From contig JBBQUT010000024.1 in NCBI GenBank assembly GCA_038212215.1, positions 1-64,000 of the forward strand: a stretch of 64,000 nucleotides of DNA, written 5' to 3'. This DNA comes from JALZAI01 sp038212215. Its GTDB lineage: Bacteria > Actinomycetota > Actinomycetes > Mycobacteriales > Jatrophihabitantaceae. Below, one piece after another: positions 51,601-58,408 of this stretch. A model generated the notes under the pieces. The model was not told the origin of the DNA, searched no databases, and worked only from the letters and a program-made list of their open reading frames with translations. Numbering within the stretch: position 1 is the stretch's first letter; the number at the start of each line of letters is the position of its first letter. The position numbers were made by a program, and so were the translations under genes.

Positions 51601-52102
51601 CGGCAGCGCCCTGTACCGGCTGCGCGGCCCGCTGGTGGACTGGGATCTGTTCTGCCGCCTCCGCAGCCGGGCCGAGGCGCACGGCGCGGACGGCATGGCC
51701 GACCTCGTGGCGGCGCTCGATTTGGTCACCGGTGTTCCGCTGAGCGGGCTGCGGCCCGGCGCCGGCGGCTGGCTGGCAGACGACACCGTCGCCGATGCCA
51801 ACGTGATGGCCGCGGCGATCGTCGACGTCGCCAGCGTCGTCGTGACCCGCGCGTTGGACGAGTCCGACCTCGCCCTCGCGCGCCGGATGGCCGAGAAGGC
51901 GGCCGCCATCGAGTCCGGTTCGGACCGGCCGCTGCTCGACCTGGCCGCGGTGTGTGAGGCCGAAGGCCGCACCGCCGAACTCGAGGCGACCGTTCGCCGC
52001 ATCGTCACCCATCACGGCGCGGTCGTGGAGGAGGACGTCCCGAAACACACCTACGACGTGATGCTGCGCCGGGGATGGGTCGGGCTCACCCAGGCCAGCT
52101 GA
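48623..52102 (+). CDS. Large LysM-BTAD membrane protein
   Basis: The 1159-aa protein has an unusual order. Two or three N-terminal helices (ALGLLVLLALAVGLPWALA, VAYLAWASFAIALLVELTAS, TLIAAVLLLAPAVISVVGPA) are followed by an exported LysM domain (EHAITVREGDTLSGLAEDAG) preceded by a LysM-like YWALAKHYLGDGQRWPEIWR. A Pro/Thr linker (about 310-400) and another helix (WAASLSAGAGVLAGGVFLAL) come next. A long cytosolic part ends in a winged helix plus helical repeats, IRLLGEVQVIAAG ... NPRNLLSIVRSWLGTDP ... ALARRMAEKAAAIESG, as in the BTAD part of SARP regulators. It could sense wall or machine status and signal inside. The family is known from Tad/T4SS loci but its function is unproven. Confidence 0.75.
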   Translation: MTRRIQGALGLLVLLALAVGLPWALAATIGNPLDQWSSIRSGDMSDSDVIAIMAAVAYLAWASFAIALLVELTASLAAAVTRRPRRVIRLPLLGLQQDVARTLIAAVLLLAPAVISVVGPATSAFAASPRSVSVLTSASAGVASPQPLSHEATAESATTRTTAGDLAGAATYVIPSQGGMRSYWALAKHYLGDGQRWPEIWRLNEGHQQVDGTVMDSPNLLRRGWTVMVPVPAAGSPAAQQDTAATGHGEHAITVREGDTLSGLAEDAGVADWATVWPANAGRVEPGGQQLTDPDLIKPGWTVLMPGGASSPPVSAPGPTHPTTHSPHDRPPHQPPPVTTTPAPRQHPTATPTPGAESTTPVTGESTAASGSKPTTPAHGASHDSSAAVTVAEWAASLSAGAGVLAGGVFLALRLYRRRQFRFRGPRRAIAGPAPRHLPLEKVLVTDGSLGLRDVDFIDRALRSLSLSSAAADARLPAVLAARLTEEHLDLVLADPQLQPPPAPWVAVSPTIWVAEKSAELPVIDTTERGSAGPVSDAQPSASQQAVAPYPTLVSVGYTAAGEEWLVDLEQCGALIVDGDRDRCLDLTRFIAAELAHNVWSDHLTVTVAGQFGADLVDLNPSRLIVADDVAAAAATAANDVRSRRDVADGEQVDVLHGRLHGVSGDTWMPQVLLLAPTPSEPTASEAADSAADVAAIESLLDTVGKRSCRSAVAVVLLPGPERLVSSTGLLLHVDGSGTLTIPELGVIATAQRLPADQALELGMYLAAVRDSAADVPMSPAKTEEGTAGYTDLAGAVLPEHTVPRREPTATDQSDPAHPDVELLPDHASAAGTATSLLPNSTGSYLVTGARTPAEIEVLAPVVRPEVSAALLAADPHLDEDLAAWHDTDISTAKATTGDRPKIRLLGEVQVIAAGTRPDPKTAIATEAVAYLALHGAGVTGDRFAADFWPHHSYTIKDSNPRNLLSIVRSWLGTDPMSGSPCLPYAKSAGRPSGSALYRLRGPLVDWDLFCRLRSRAEAHGADGMADLVAALDLVTGVPLSGLRPGAGGWLADDTVADANVMAAAIVDVASVVVTRALDESDLALARRMAEKAAAIESGSDRPLLDLAAVCEAEGRTAELEATVRRIVTHHGAVVEEDVPKHTYDVMLRRGWVGLTQAS

Positions 52103-52110
52103 CGCCAACT

Positions 52111-52321
52111 GGTCACCTCGCTCGAACAGGGTGACCGGGGAGGGTGACCGGCGCATAGAACCGTCGGTCACCCCTGTGTTCGCTGGGCTGCGTCATCGTC
52201 ACCCTGCCGTGACGAGCCGCTCCGGTGTGAGCATCTCTGGTTCCGACCGGACCCAGGGTGACCAGCGGTCACCCTGCCAATCTGTCGGTCACCCTGTCGT
52301 TCGGGTGACCGCAGGGTGACC
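52111..52321. repeat. Cluster of GGTSACC repeats in both orientations
   Basis: Nine exact copies of GGTCACC/GGTGACC start at 52111, 52130, 52143, 52166, 52257, 52267, 52287, 52304 and 52315, plus one variant CGTCACC at 52197. Many extend to GGTCACCCTG. The pair at 52257-52273 forms a palindrome CAGGGTGACC-AGC-GGTCACCCTG when extended. They fill the only sizeable gap in the machine locus, just before the sigma-like gene. The layout suggests an operator field, a replication origin or a transfer origin. Confidence 0.7.
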
Positions 52322-52386
52322 GTTTTGTGGACCTCCGTGCGGAGCGTTGGGCCTGTCCAGGCCCCGACCGTCTTCCGGAGATCCCG

Positions 52387-53157
52387 ATGTTCGACGCCAC
52401 CCTGCTGGGCGAATCGTGCCACCAACTCACGACTCGCCTCGACGCCGCGGACACGTTCGGGCGGTGGGCCGCCCTGGTGCCCGAACTGACCGCCGAGGAG
52501 TCGGTCAGCACGATCGCCGGCGTGTTCGCCGCGTTAGTGGCCTCCGCGCCCCCGGAGCGGTGGGACGACCTGCTGTGGTCGCTGCTGCGATTGGCCGCGG
52601 CCGACGGCGGCGACCAGCGCGACGCCGTACTGGTCGTGCTGCACGCCGTCGCTGGCGGTGCCAGCCGCCTGGTGCACCGCGGCTTCGACGAGGGCCTGGT
52701 CCTCGGCGAACTCACCATCCGGATCCGCACGTACCCGTGGCGGACCCGGCGGCGGGCCGTCGCCGCGAACCTGCTGCTCGACACCGAGCACGCCTTGTGC
52801 TGCGAGGTGTCACCGGCCTGGATGCGCACACGGGGCCGCGCGCGACGGGTGAAGGAGATACCGGTCCCGATGATCCCGGGCGTGCTCGACGAGCACGCCG
52901 ATGTCGAGTCGCCGGTCGACGCGGGCGAGGACGATCTCGACCTTGTCGACCTGCTGCTGTGGGCCGAGCGCACCGGCGTGGTCGATACCCGCGGCTTGTC
53001 CATGCTGGTCGGGTATCACTGCGGTCGTGACGCCACCGGTGCCGGCCACGACCACGTGGCGCGGGTATTCGGCGTCAACGTCCGCACCTCCAAGCGGCGT
53101 TGCACGGCAACCCTGGAGGCGCTGCGCGCGGCGGCGCCGCGGTACCTCGCCTCCTGA
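52387..53157 (+). CDS. Sigma-factor-like regulatory protein
   Basis: The 256-aa protein has a helical N-terminal half and a middle segment LTIRIRTYPWRTRRRAVAAN resembling sigma region 2. The C-terminus is DLLLWAERTGVVDTRGLSML ... DHVARVFGVNVRTSKRRCTA-TLEALRAA, a region 4-like helix-turn-helix. GGAG (52377-52380) lies 6 nt before ATG 52387, and GTG 52327 is an alternative that reaches into the repeats. It follows the GGTSACC field and precedes the first of two near-identical promoters, so a dedicated sigma or activator for the second half of the locus is plausible. Confidence 0.55.
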   Translation: MFDATLLGESCHQLTTRLDAADTFGRWAALVPELTAEESVSTIAGVFAALVASAPPERWDDLLWSLLRLAAADGGDQRDAVLVVLHAVAGGASRLVHRGFDEGLVLGELTIRIRTYPWRTRRRAVAANLLLDTEHALCCEVSPAWMRTRGRARRVKEIPVPMIPGVLDEHADVESPVDAGEDDLDLVDLLLWAERTGVVDTRGLSMLVGYHCGRDATGAGHDHVARVFGVNVRTSKRRCTATLEALRAAAPRYLAS

Positions 53158-53179
53158 CCTGCCGCCCTGACGCAGCGGG

Positions 53180-53222
53180 CGCTGTCACTTTCCGCCGCTG
53201 AGCGCTCACCTCTCCTGATGAA
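53180..53222 (+). promoter_or_regulatory. Twin promoter A of the machine locus
   Basis: This 43-nt block matches 55936-55978 at 33 of 43 positions without gaps. The conserved ends are GCGCTGTCACTTT and TCTC(C/T)TGATG. Each block lies about 40 nt before an ATG. The two-box layout resembles promoters of alternative sigma factors. Confidence 0.6.
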
Positions 53223-53261
53223 GCCCCTATTCCCTTAGAGGACCTGTCAGGAGTTCACGCG

Positions 53262-53618
53262 ATGAGCAGTCCGGCCGCCGAGCCCAGCCCCCTCACACCG
53301 CAATACCCGCTAACGCAGCACCCCACCTCTCGGCAGCTCGGGCCACGGCAGGTAGCCGACATGCTCGACACCCTGGCGACCGCCGACCGACAGGTCGCCG
53401 AGGTCTTGGACCGCATTTCCGCTTCCCGCTCGCCGGTCAGCCGGGCAACGGTCACCGCGCTCGAGCGGCTACTGGCCACCCTGCGGCCCGCCGCCGACGT
53501 ACGAGCACGGCTCACCGGCGTCGACCACCGGGTGCTGGCCGCCGGAATCCGGCTGCGCCGAGAGCGTCACGACGCGCTGCGACTGGTCGGCCCCATCGTC
53601 ATCAGCGAGGCGCCGTGA
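53262..53618 (+). CDS. Hypothetical protein under twin promoter A
   Basis: The 118-aa soluble protein has no recognised family. A polar, proline-rich N-terminus precedes a long helical region (QVADMLDTLATADRQVAEVL, SRATVTALERLLATLRPAAD). CAGGAG lies before ATG 53262. Its stop overlaps the next gene's GTG (GTGA), so it is the first gene of the operon that runs to the NlpC/P60 gene. Confidence 0.6.
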   Translation: MSSPAAEPSPLTPQYPLTQHPTSRQLGPRQVADMLDTLATADRQVAEVLDRISASRSPVSRATVTALERLLATLRPAADVRARLTGVDHRVLAAGIRLRRERHDALRLVGPIVISEAP

Positions 53619-54262
53619 CGGCCACCGGCACCTCGCTCGCCGCGGGCCGAACTCCGTCGATCAGCGAGCTGCAGGCCGCGCTGCTCGCAGCCCGGGCCGG
53701 CCGGTTCGCGACGCCGGGCGCCAGGCCCATGATCGCCGCGGCGCCGCCGCCGGTGCCCGCCAGGCCGTCCGCCGCCGACGGCGGGACCGGTGTGTGGCTG
53801 CTCGGCACGCACGGCGGCTCAGGCGTGCGGTGCCTGTCCGCCGCCATCGCCGCCGAGCTGCCCGGCTCCCGCTGCGCAGGCAAGCTCTGGCCCGAGGTGT
53901 CGCCGGCTACGCAGCCCGGCCGCGATCCGGTCGTGCTGGTGTGCAGGGGCAACCACCGCGGCCTGAGCTCGGCTCAGGACTACGCCCGGGCCTTCCGCGA
54001 CAGCGACGATCTCACCCGCCGACTGCGGCTCGTCGGGGTTATCGTCTCGGCCGACGCGCCGGGACGGACTCCGCTGCCGTTGCGGCGCCTGGAGCGGTTG
54101 CTGTCCGGGGCGCTGCCCATCCTCGGGCACGTCCCGTGGGAACCGACCTGGCGGGTCGGGCCGCCGCAGACGCTGGCTGAGCCGCTGCCGTGGCTCGCCG
54201 CGCTGGGCAAGTCGGTCCGCGCGGCCGTGGCCGCGGTCGCGGTCGCGGCGGCACCAGCATGA
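53615..54262 (+). CDS. Hypothetical MinD-like/DUF6668-type protein
   Basis: The 215-aa protein has VWLLGTHGGSGVRCLSAAIA, which sits where a P-loop would be (GTHGGSGV) but lacks the GK[TS] lysine. RDPVVLVCRGNHRGLSSAQD and LVGVIVSADAPGRTPLPLRR follow as in MinD-like folds. A C-terminal Ala/Val-rich tail is hydrophobic (AAVAAVAVAAAPA). It may be a non-hydrolysing scaffold. It starts at GTG 53615 coupled to the upstream stop, and its own stop overlaps the next ATG. Confidence 0.55.
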   Translation: MTATGTSLAAGRTPSISELQAALLAARAGRFATPGARPMIAAAPPPVPARPSAADGGTGVWLLGTHGGSGVRCLSAAIAAELPGSRCAGKLWPEVSPATQPGRDPVVLVCRGNHRGLSSAQDYARAFRDSDDLTRRLRLVGVIVSADAPGRTPLPLRRLERLLSGALPILGHVPWEPTWRVGPPQTLAEPLPWLAALGKSVRAAVAAVAVAAAPA

Positions 54263-54810
54263 CCCGCCGCCTGCACGTCCACCGCCGGGGCGACGCCCTG
54301 GTCTGGACACTCCTGCTGCTCCTGATCTTCCTCGTAGTGACCGGCTGCGCTCGCAGCCGTGCGACATCGACAGCGCCGGCGGCAGCGTCGACCTCGACGG
54401 TCACGCCGGCACCCACACCGGCGAGCATCGACCCGGCGGTGTGGGCCGCGGTCCGGTTCCAGCAGGCGCAGTGCAGCTGGGATTGGCGCCGGCCCCGACT
54501 CGTCTATGTCACGGCCCTGCAGGCGCTGGCCAGCCCGCCCTACGCCACGCAGCTCGCGGCGCGGGTCGACCCCGTCGCGTGGCAACGCGAGGTGGTGGCC
54601 GGGCGTCAGCAGGTGAGCTGCACCGTCACCGCTCCACACCGGTTACTCGGAGCGCCGTCGACACCGGCGATCGTGTACGTGCGGATGAGCGTCGCCGAGC
54701 AGGTCAGCTCGACGATGGGCACCTTCGACGGCGGCAACCGTATCGTCTCCTGGCTGGTCCAGCACATTGCCGGCCGCTGGCTGGTCGCCGGCACCTTCAG
54801 CGGCGGCTGA
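54259..54810 (+). CDS. Lipoprotein of the type IV-like locus
   Basis: The 183-aa precursor has the signal LVWTLLLLLIFLVVTGC with lipobox VTGC. A short Thr/Pro linker and a domain AAVRFQQAQCSWDWRRPRLV ... VVAGRQQVSCTV ... YVRMSVAEQVSS follow. Two cysteines may form a disulfide. Size and fold hints (NTF2-like) resemble small conjugation accessory lipoproteins. ATG 54259 overlaps the upstream TGA. Confidence 0.65.
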   Translation: MTRRLHVHRRGDALVWTLLLLLIFLVVTGCARSRATSTAPAAASTSTVTPAPTPASIDPAVWAAVRFQQAQCSWDWRRPRLVYVTALQALASPPYATQLAARVDPVAWQREVVAGRQQVSCTVTAPHRLLGAPSTPAIVYVRMSVAEQVSSTMGTFDGGNRIVSWLVQHIAGRWLVAGTFSGG

Positions 54811-54813
54811 GTC

Positions 54814-55923
54814 GTGTCCGCGTCGCCGCAGAAGCCGGTCGCGGCCGCCGCCGCGGTCGCCGGAGGGCTGCTCGCCACCGTGGTGCTGATCCCCACCGTG
54901 CTGCTCGGAGGCGGCGGCAGCGGGTCAGCCGCCGCGGCGTCGGTGTCGCAGAACGCGGCCGCCACCGACGGCCAGTGCACGTACACCCCGAAGCGGGCCG
55001 GCGGCGCGGCTCCCCCACAACAGGCACCGGCCGGCATCACGCTGTCGGCAAGTCAGCTGCAGATCGCGGTCACCGCGGTCGGGGTGGCCAAGCAGCGCAA
55101 GCTGCCCGCGCAGGCCTCGATCGACGTGCTCGCCGCCGGCATGCAGGAGTCGACACTGACCAACCTGAGCGGCGGTGACCGGGACTCGGTCGGGTTCCTG
55201 CAACAGCGCCCGTCGCAGGGGTGGGGCACGGTCGCGCAGATCATGGACCCGGCCTACGCGGCGGGGAAGTTCTTCGACCACCTGCTCGGAGTGGCCCGTT
55301 GGCAGACGCTGCCGGGCGGTGAGGCGATCCAGGCCGTGCAGAACTCCGGCACCCCCGACGCGTACACCGCGTGGGTGCCGATGGCGACCGCGCTCACGTC
55401 CTCGCTGCTCGGCGATCCGTCGGTCGCGTTGACCTGCGCGCCCGGCGGCGCGCCGGGCCAGGCGCCCAACGCCAAGGTCGACGTCGTGCTGGCGCGCGCC
55501 CGCGCACAGCTCGGGTTGCCGTACTGCTTCGACGGCGGCACCTCGACCGGCCCGAGCCACGGCGCGGGCGGTGCCGGCTGCGGCGGGCAGACGGTGGGGT
55601 TCGACTGCTCCGGGCTGGCGCTGTTCGCCTACGCCGGCGTCGGCGTAGCCCTCGAGCACTCCGCCGCCGACCAGTACACCGACCCGGCCGGGGCCCACGT
55701 CCCCATCACCCAGGTCCAGCCCGGCGACCTGGTGTTCCTGTCCAGCGACGGCAGCCAGGCCGGCATCCACCACGTCGCGATGATCTGGTCGACCACCGGC
55801 CGGCCGGACGGCTCCGGCCAGATCATCGAGGCCCAGGACTTCAACATGCCCGTCCACGTGCGGGCCTGGGCCGGCACCAGGGCGGGCGAGGTCATGCCCT
55901 ACGCCTGGCGCCTGAATGTCTGA
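54814..55923 (+). CDS. NlpC/P60 cell-wall hydrolase of the secretion locus
   Basis: The 369-aa protein has an N-terminal membrane anchor (AAAVAGGLLATVVLIPTVLL). A first lysozyme-like helical domain is VLAAGMQESTLTNLSGG-DRDSVGFLQQRPSQGWG. The C-terminal NlpC/P60 peptidase has catalytic Cys265 (GFDCSGLALFAYAG) and His320 (GIHHVAMIW). Such two-domain enzymes are the VirB1-like wall-opening component of Gram-positive type IV secretion. GTG 54814 follows the lipoprotein stop by 3 nt. Confidence 0.88.
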   Translation: MSASPQKPVAAAAAVAGGLLATVVLIPTVLLGGGGSGSAAAASVSQNAAATDGQCTYTPKRAGGAAPPQQAPAGITLSASQLQIAVTAVGVAKQRKLPAQASIDVLAAGMQESTLTNLSGGDRDSVGFLQQRPSQGWGTVAQIMDPAYAAGKFFDHLLGVARWQTLPGGEAIQAVQNSGTPDAYTAWVPMATALTSSLLGDPSVALTCAPGGAPGQAPNAKVDVVLARARAQLGLPYCFDGGTSTGPSHGAGGAGCGGQTVGFDCSGLALFAYAGVGVALEHSAADQYTDPAGAHVPITQVQPGDLVFLSSDGSQAGIHHVAMIWSTTGRPDGSGQIIEAQDFNMPVHVRAWAGTRAGEVMPYAWRLNV

Positions 55924-55935
55924 ACGTCCGAGTTC

Positions 55936-55978
55936 GCGCTGTCACTTTGCGTCGCTGGACCGGCACGTCTCTTGATGG
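55936..55978 (+). promoter_or_regulatory. Twin promoter B of the machine locus
   Basis: This is the second copy of the block at 53180, again starting GCGCTGTCACTTT and ending TCTCTTGATG, 42 nt before ATG 56021. It restarts transcription after the NlpC/P60 gene, ahead of the membrane-channel genes. Confidence 0.6.
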
Positions 55979-56020
55979 GAGCAACTCCCATTCACCAGGC
56001 CTACTCAGGAGGAGCACCAC

Positions 56021-56419
56021 ATGATCAACACCATCACCACCGGGGCCACGACGGAGCACGCGGAGCTGGTACACCGACTCACCGACCAGGTCGCCGCGCT
56101 GCCGACCCGCGCCGTCGACCTGGCCCGCGAGGTTGCGCGCGGCGCCAACTCGGTCGTCCTCGCCGGTCCCGTGCCGACGGTGAACCCGACGGAGCCGCCG
56201 GGCGGCGCAAAGGTGATGACGGTGGTGGGCTGGGTCGGCTGGGGCGTGTTCGCCGCCTCGATCGCCGGCGTGCTGGTCATCTGCATCAAGATGGCCACCA
56301 GCGCCCACCGCAACCGCTCCGGTGACGGCGGCGGCGAGGAAGCGGGCAAGCTGTTCTGGCCGTTGCTGGCCTGCATCGTCGGCAGCAGCGCCGGGTCGAT
56401 CCTCGGCGTGGTGGCCTGA
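56021..56419 (+). CDS. Small two-helix membrane protein (VirB2/TrbC-like position)
   Basis: The 132-aa protein has two hydrophobic segments, GWVGWGVFAASIAGVLVICI (about 70-89) and LFWPLLACIVGSSAGSILGV (about 111-130), joined by a Gly/charged loop (RSGDGGGEEAGK). This two-helix hairpin and its place before the TrbL-like gene are those of VirB2/TrbC-type pilins. There is no cleavable signal, so the assignment rests on layout. It has its own promoter and an AGGAGG site. Confidence 0.58.
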   Translation: MINTITTGATTEHAELVHRLTDQVAALPTRAVDLAREVARGANSVVLAGPVPTVNPTEPPGGAKVMTVVGWVGWGVFAASIAGVLVICIKMATSAHRNRSGDGGGEEAGKLFWPLLACIVGSSAGSILGVVA

Positions 56420-57237
56420 TGCTGCTGCGTTCACCCGGCAGCAGAGTCAGAAGCGCGGCCGACAGCGACGGGCCGGATGACGAGCCCGGCCCATCCCGCT
56501 GGACGAAGGCGGGGACTGCGTGCGCGGTCATCTTCGGCGCGATCCTGCTCAGCAGCATCGGCATCATCGCCTCCAACCGGACGGGCGGCGACTCGACGGC
56601 CGCCGGTCGGGAGCCCGCGGCGAGCGTGCCGGCCATCGGCACCGTCCGGGCACCCCCGCGCCCGAGCACGACGGACAGCGCCGGCTCGCCGACACCTGCG
56701 GAGGTGACCTGGCTGCAGGTCGGTCTGGGCGCGTTGCCGTTCTCCGGCACTGCCGGGCCGGCGAGGATCCGCGCGGGCGTGCCGTCCGGGTTCGCACACA
56801 CCCAGGCCGGCGCGGTACAGGCCGCGATCCAGATCCTCGGCCGGCTGTCCTGGTCGGCGCAGACCAAGGCGTCGATGCAGGCCGTGGTCACCGCCTCGAC
56901 GACCCCGTCGGCGCAGGCGCAGGTGGTCCTCGGCTACGGGCCGCCCACCGACCCGTCGGTCATCCCGCAGGTCGCCGGATTCCAAGTCGTCGCCTACACC
57001 GACACGCAGGCGATCGTGAATCTCGCCCTGCGGTTCAACGGGGTCCTGCGGGTCTCGCCCGCCACCATGCGATGGGTCGCGCCAGCAGGCAGCTTCGGCG
57101 GCGGGGTCGCTGGCGGTGCCGGTGACTGGAAACTCGCCGGCGCGCCAGGCCCGCTGGGCCAGACCAGCTGGGCTGCGCTGGACGACCTCACCGGCTACAT
57201 CTTGTTCTCCGGCCAGCCCACGAAGGCTGGTGATTAG
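56419..57237 (+). CDS. Conjugal-transfer-type membrane-anchored protein
   Basis: The 272-aa protein has a cytosolic N-terminus, one helix (ACAVIFGAILLSSIGIIASN, about 33-52), a Pro/Thr linker and an exported domain. That domain reads HTQAGAVQAAIQILGRLSWS ... MQAVVTASTTPSAQAQ ... VNLALRFNGVLRVSPATMRW. The pattern THTQAGAVQAA is typical of actinobacterial conjugation-locus proteins upstream of the SCO6880 gene. ATG 56419 overlaps the preceding stop. Confidence 0.65.
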   Translation: MLLRSPGSRVRSAADSDGPDDEPGPSRWTKAGTACAVIFGAILLSSIGIIASNRTGGDSTAAGREPAASVPAIGTVRAPPRPSTTDSAGSPTPAEVTWLQVGLGALPFSGTAGPARIRAGVPSGFAHTQAGAVQAAIQILGRLSWSAQTKASMQAVVTASTTPSAQAQVVLGYGPPTDPSVIPQVAGFQVVAYTDTQAIVNLALRFNGVLRVSPATMRWVAPAGSFGGGVAGGAGDWKLAGAPGPLGQTSWAALDDLTGYILFSGQPTKAGD

Positions 57238-57239
57238 CC

Positions 57240-58406
57240 TTGTGCAGCATCAACCCGCTGTCCTGGGGCGGCTGCGTCGGCGACGCGCTCGGCCACGCCG
57301 CGGGCGGCCTGGCCTCAGCCGGGTTCGACGCCGTGGTGAAGGAGTTCGCCAAGGGCGTCGGCAACATCGTGCAGACCCTCGCGACCTTCTGGACCGATGT
57401 CCCGACCGAGCACCTGTCCACGGCCGCCGGGACCCCGGTCGGCATGCTCACCGCGATGCTGGACTGGGTGATGCTCGCGGTCGGGCTGCTGAGTATGTTG
57501 CTCGTGGCCGCGCGGATGGCGTTGACGCACCGCGGTGACGCGTTGACCGACGCGGGCACCGGCATCGTCCGGTTCATCCTCGTCACCTCCTGCCAGGTAC
57601 CGGCGGTCGCGCTGCTGGCCGGGGCCGGCGACGAGTTCAGCAGATGGATCATCAACACCGCCGCCGACGGCAATTTCGACGGCCGGGTCGCCGCCGTGTT
57701 CGGCACCGCCCTGGCCAGCGGCCCGCTGGGCACGGCGGTGGTGTTCATCGGCTGCCTTCTGGCCATCGTCACCTCGATCGCGCAGGTGATCGCGATGGTC
57801 GCCCGCAACGGTGTCCTGATAATCACCGCGGCCGCCAGCCCGGCCGCCGCCGCCGCCGCGATCTACAAGGGCAACGAGGAGATGTGGCGCAAGCTCTGGA
57901 TGTGGCAGCTGGTCTTTGTGCTCTACAAGCCGGTCGCGGCCACCGTGTACGCCGCGGCGTTCGTGACGATCGGCAACGGTAAGTCGGCCACCGACCAGCT
58001 GTCCGGCCTGGCGCTGATGATCATGTCGGTGCTGGCCCTGCCGGCGCTGCTGCGGCTGATGATGCCGATCTCCGCGCGGATGAGCGCCGGCGGCGGTGGC
58101 GGAGCCCTCGCCGGCGCCGCGATCGCCGCGTCCGGTGTCGGAAGCGTGCTGGCCGCCCGGCACAGCGGGGGCGGCGGGAGCAGCAGCGGGGGGAGTGGCG
58201 GGTCCGGGCCACAGGGGCCCTCGGGTGCCGCGGGAGTGAACATCTCCGCGCCAGGTGCCGCCACGGCGGCGGGCGCCGGGGCTTCCGCTGGTGCCGGCGC
58301 GGCGGCGGGGCCGCCCGGCATAGCGATCGGCGCGGCAGTGCAGGCGGTCGGTGCGGTCAAGGGCATGGCCGAATCCGCGGCCGCCGCCGGGACACAGGAG
58401 AAGTAG
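57240..58406 (+). CDS. TrbL/VirB6-like polytopic membrane protein
   Basis: The 388-aa protein is CSINPLSWGGCVGDALGHAA followed by six or so helices, including MLDWVMLAVGLLSMLLVAAR, GTAVVFIGCLLAIVTSIAQV and LALMIMSVLALPALLRLMMP. A Gly/Ser/Ala-rich C-terminal tail follows. This is the layout of the inner-membrane channel subunit of Gram-positive type IV systems. The start is TTG 57240, since no ATG/GTG fits the conserved opening. The next gene begins 2 nt after its stop. Confidence 0.75.
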   Translation: MCSINPLSWGGCVGDALGHAAGGLASAGFDAVVKEFAKGVGNIVQTLATFWTDVPTEHLSTAAGTPVGMLTAMLDWVMLAVGLLSMLLVAARMALTHRGDALTDAGTGIVRFILVTSCQVPAVALLAGAGDEFSRWIINTAADGNFDGRVAAVFGTALASGPLGTAVVFIGCLLAIVTSIAQVIAMVARNGVLIITAAASPAAAAAAIYKGNEEMWRKLWMWQLVFVLYKPVAATVYAAAFVTIGNGKSATDQLSGLALMIMSVLALPALLRLMMPISARMSAGGGGGALAGAAIAASGVGSVLAARHSGGGGSSSGGSGGSGPQGPSGAAGVNISAPGAATAAGAGASAGAGAAAGPPGIAIGAAVQAVGAVKGMAESAAAAGTQEK

Positions 58407-58408
58407 CG

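Noticed and set aside
50957..52171. Minus-strand 404-codon frame
   Set aside because: Arg/Gly/Gln-rich shadow of the LysM-BTAD gene, without motifs.
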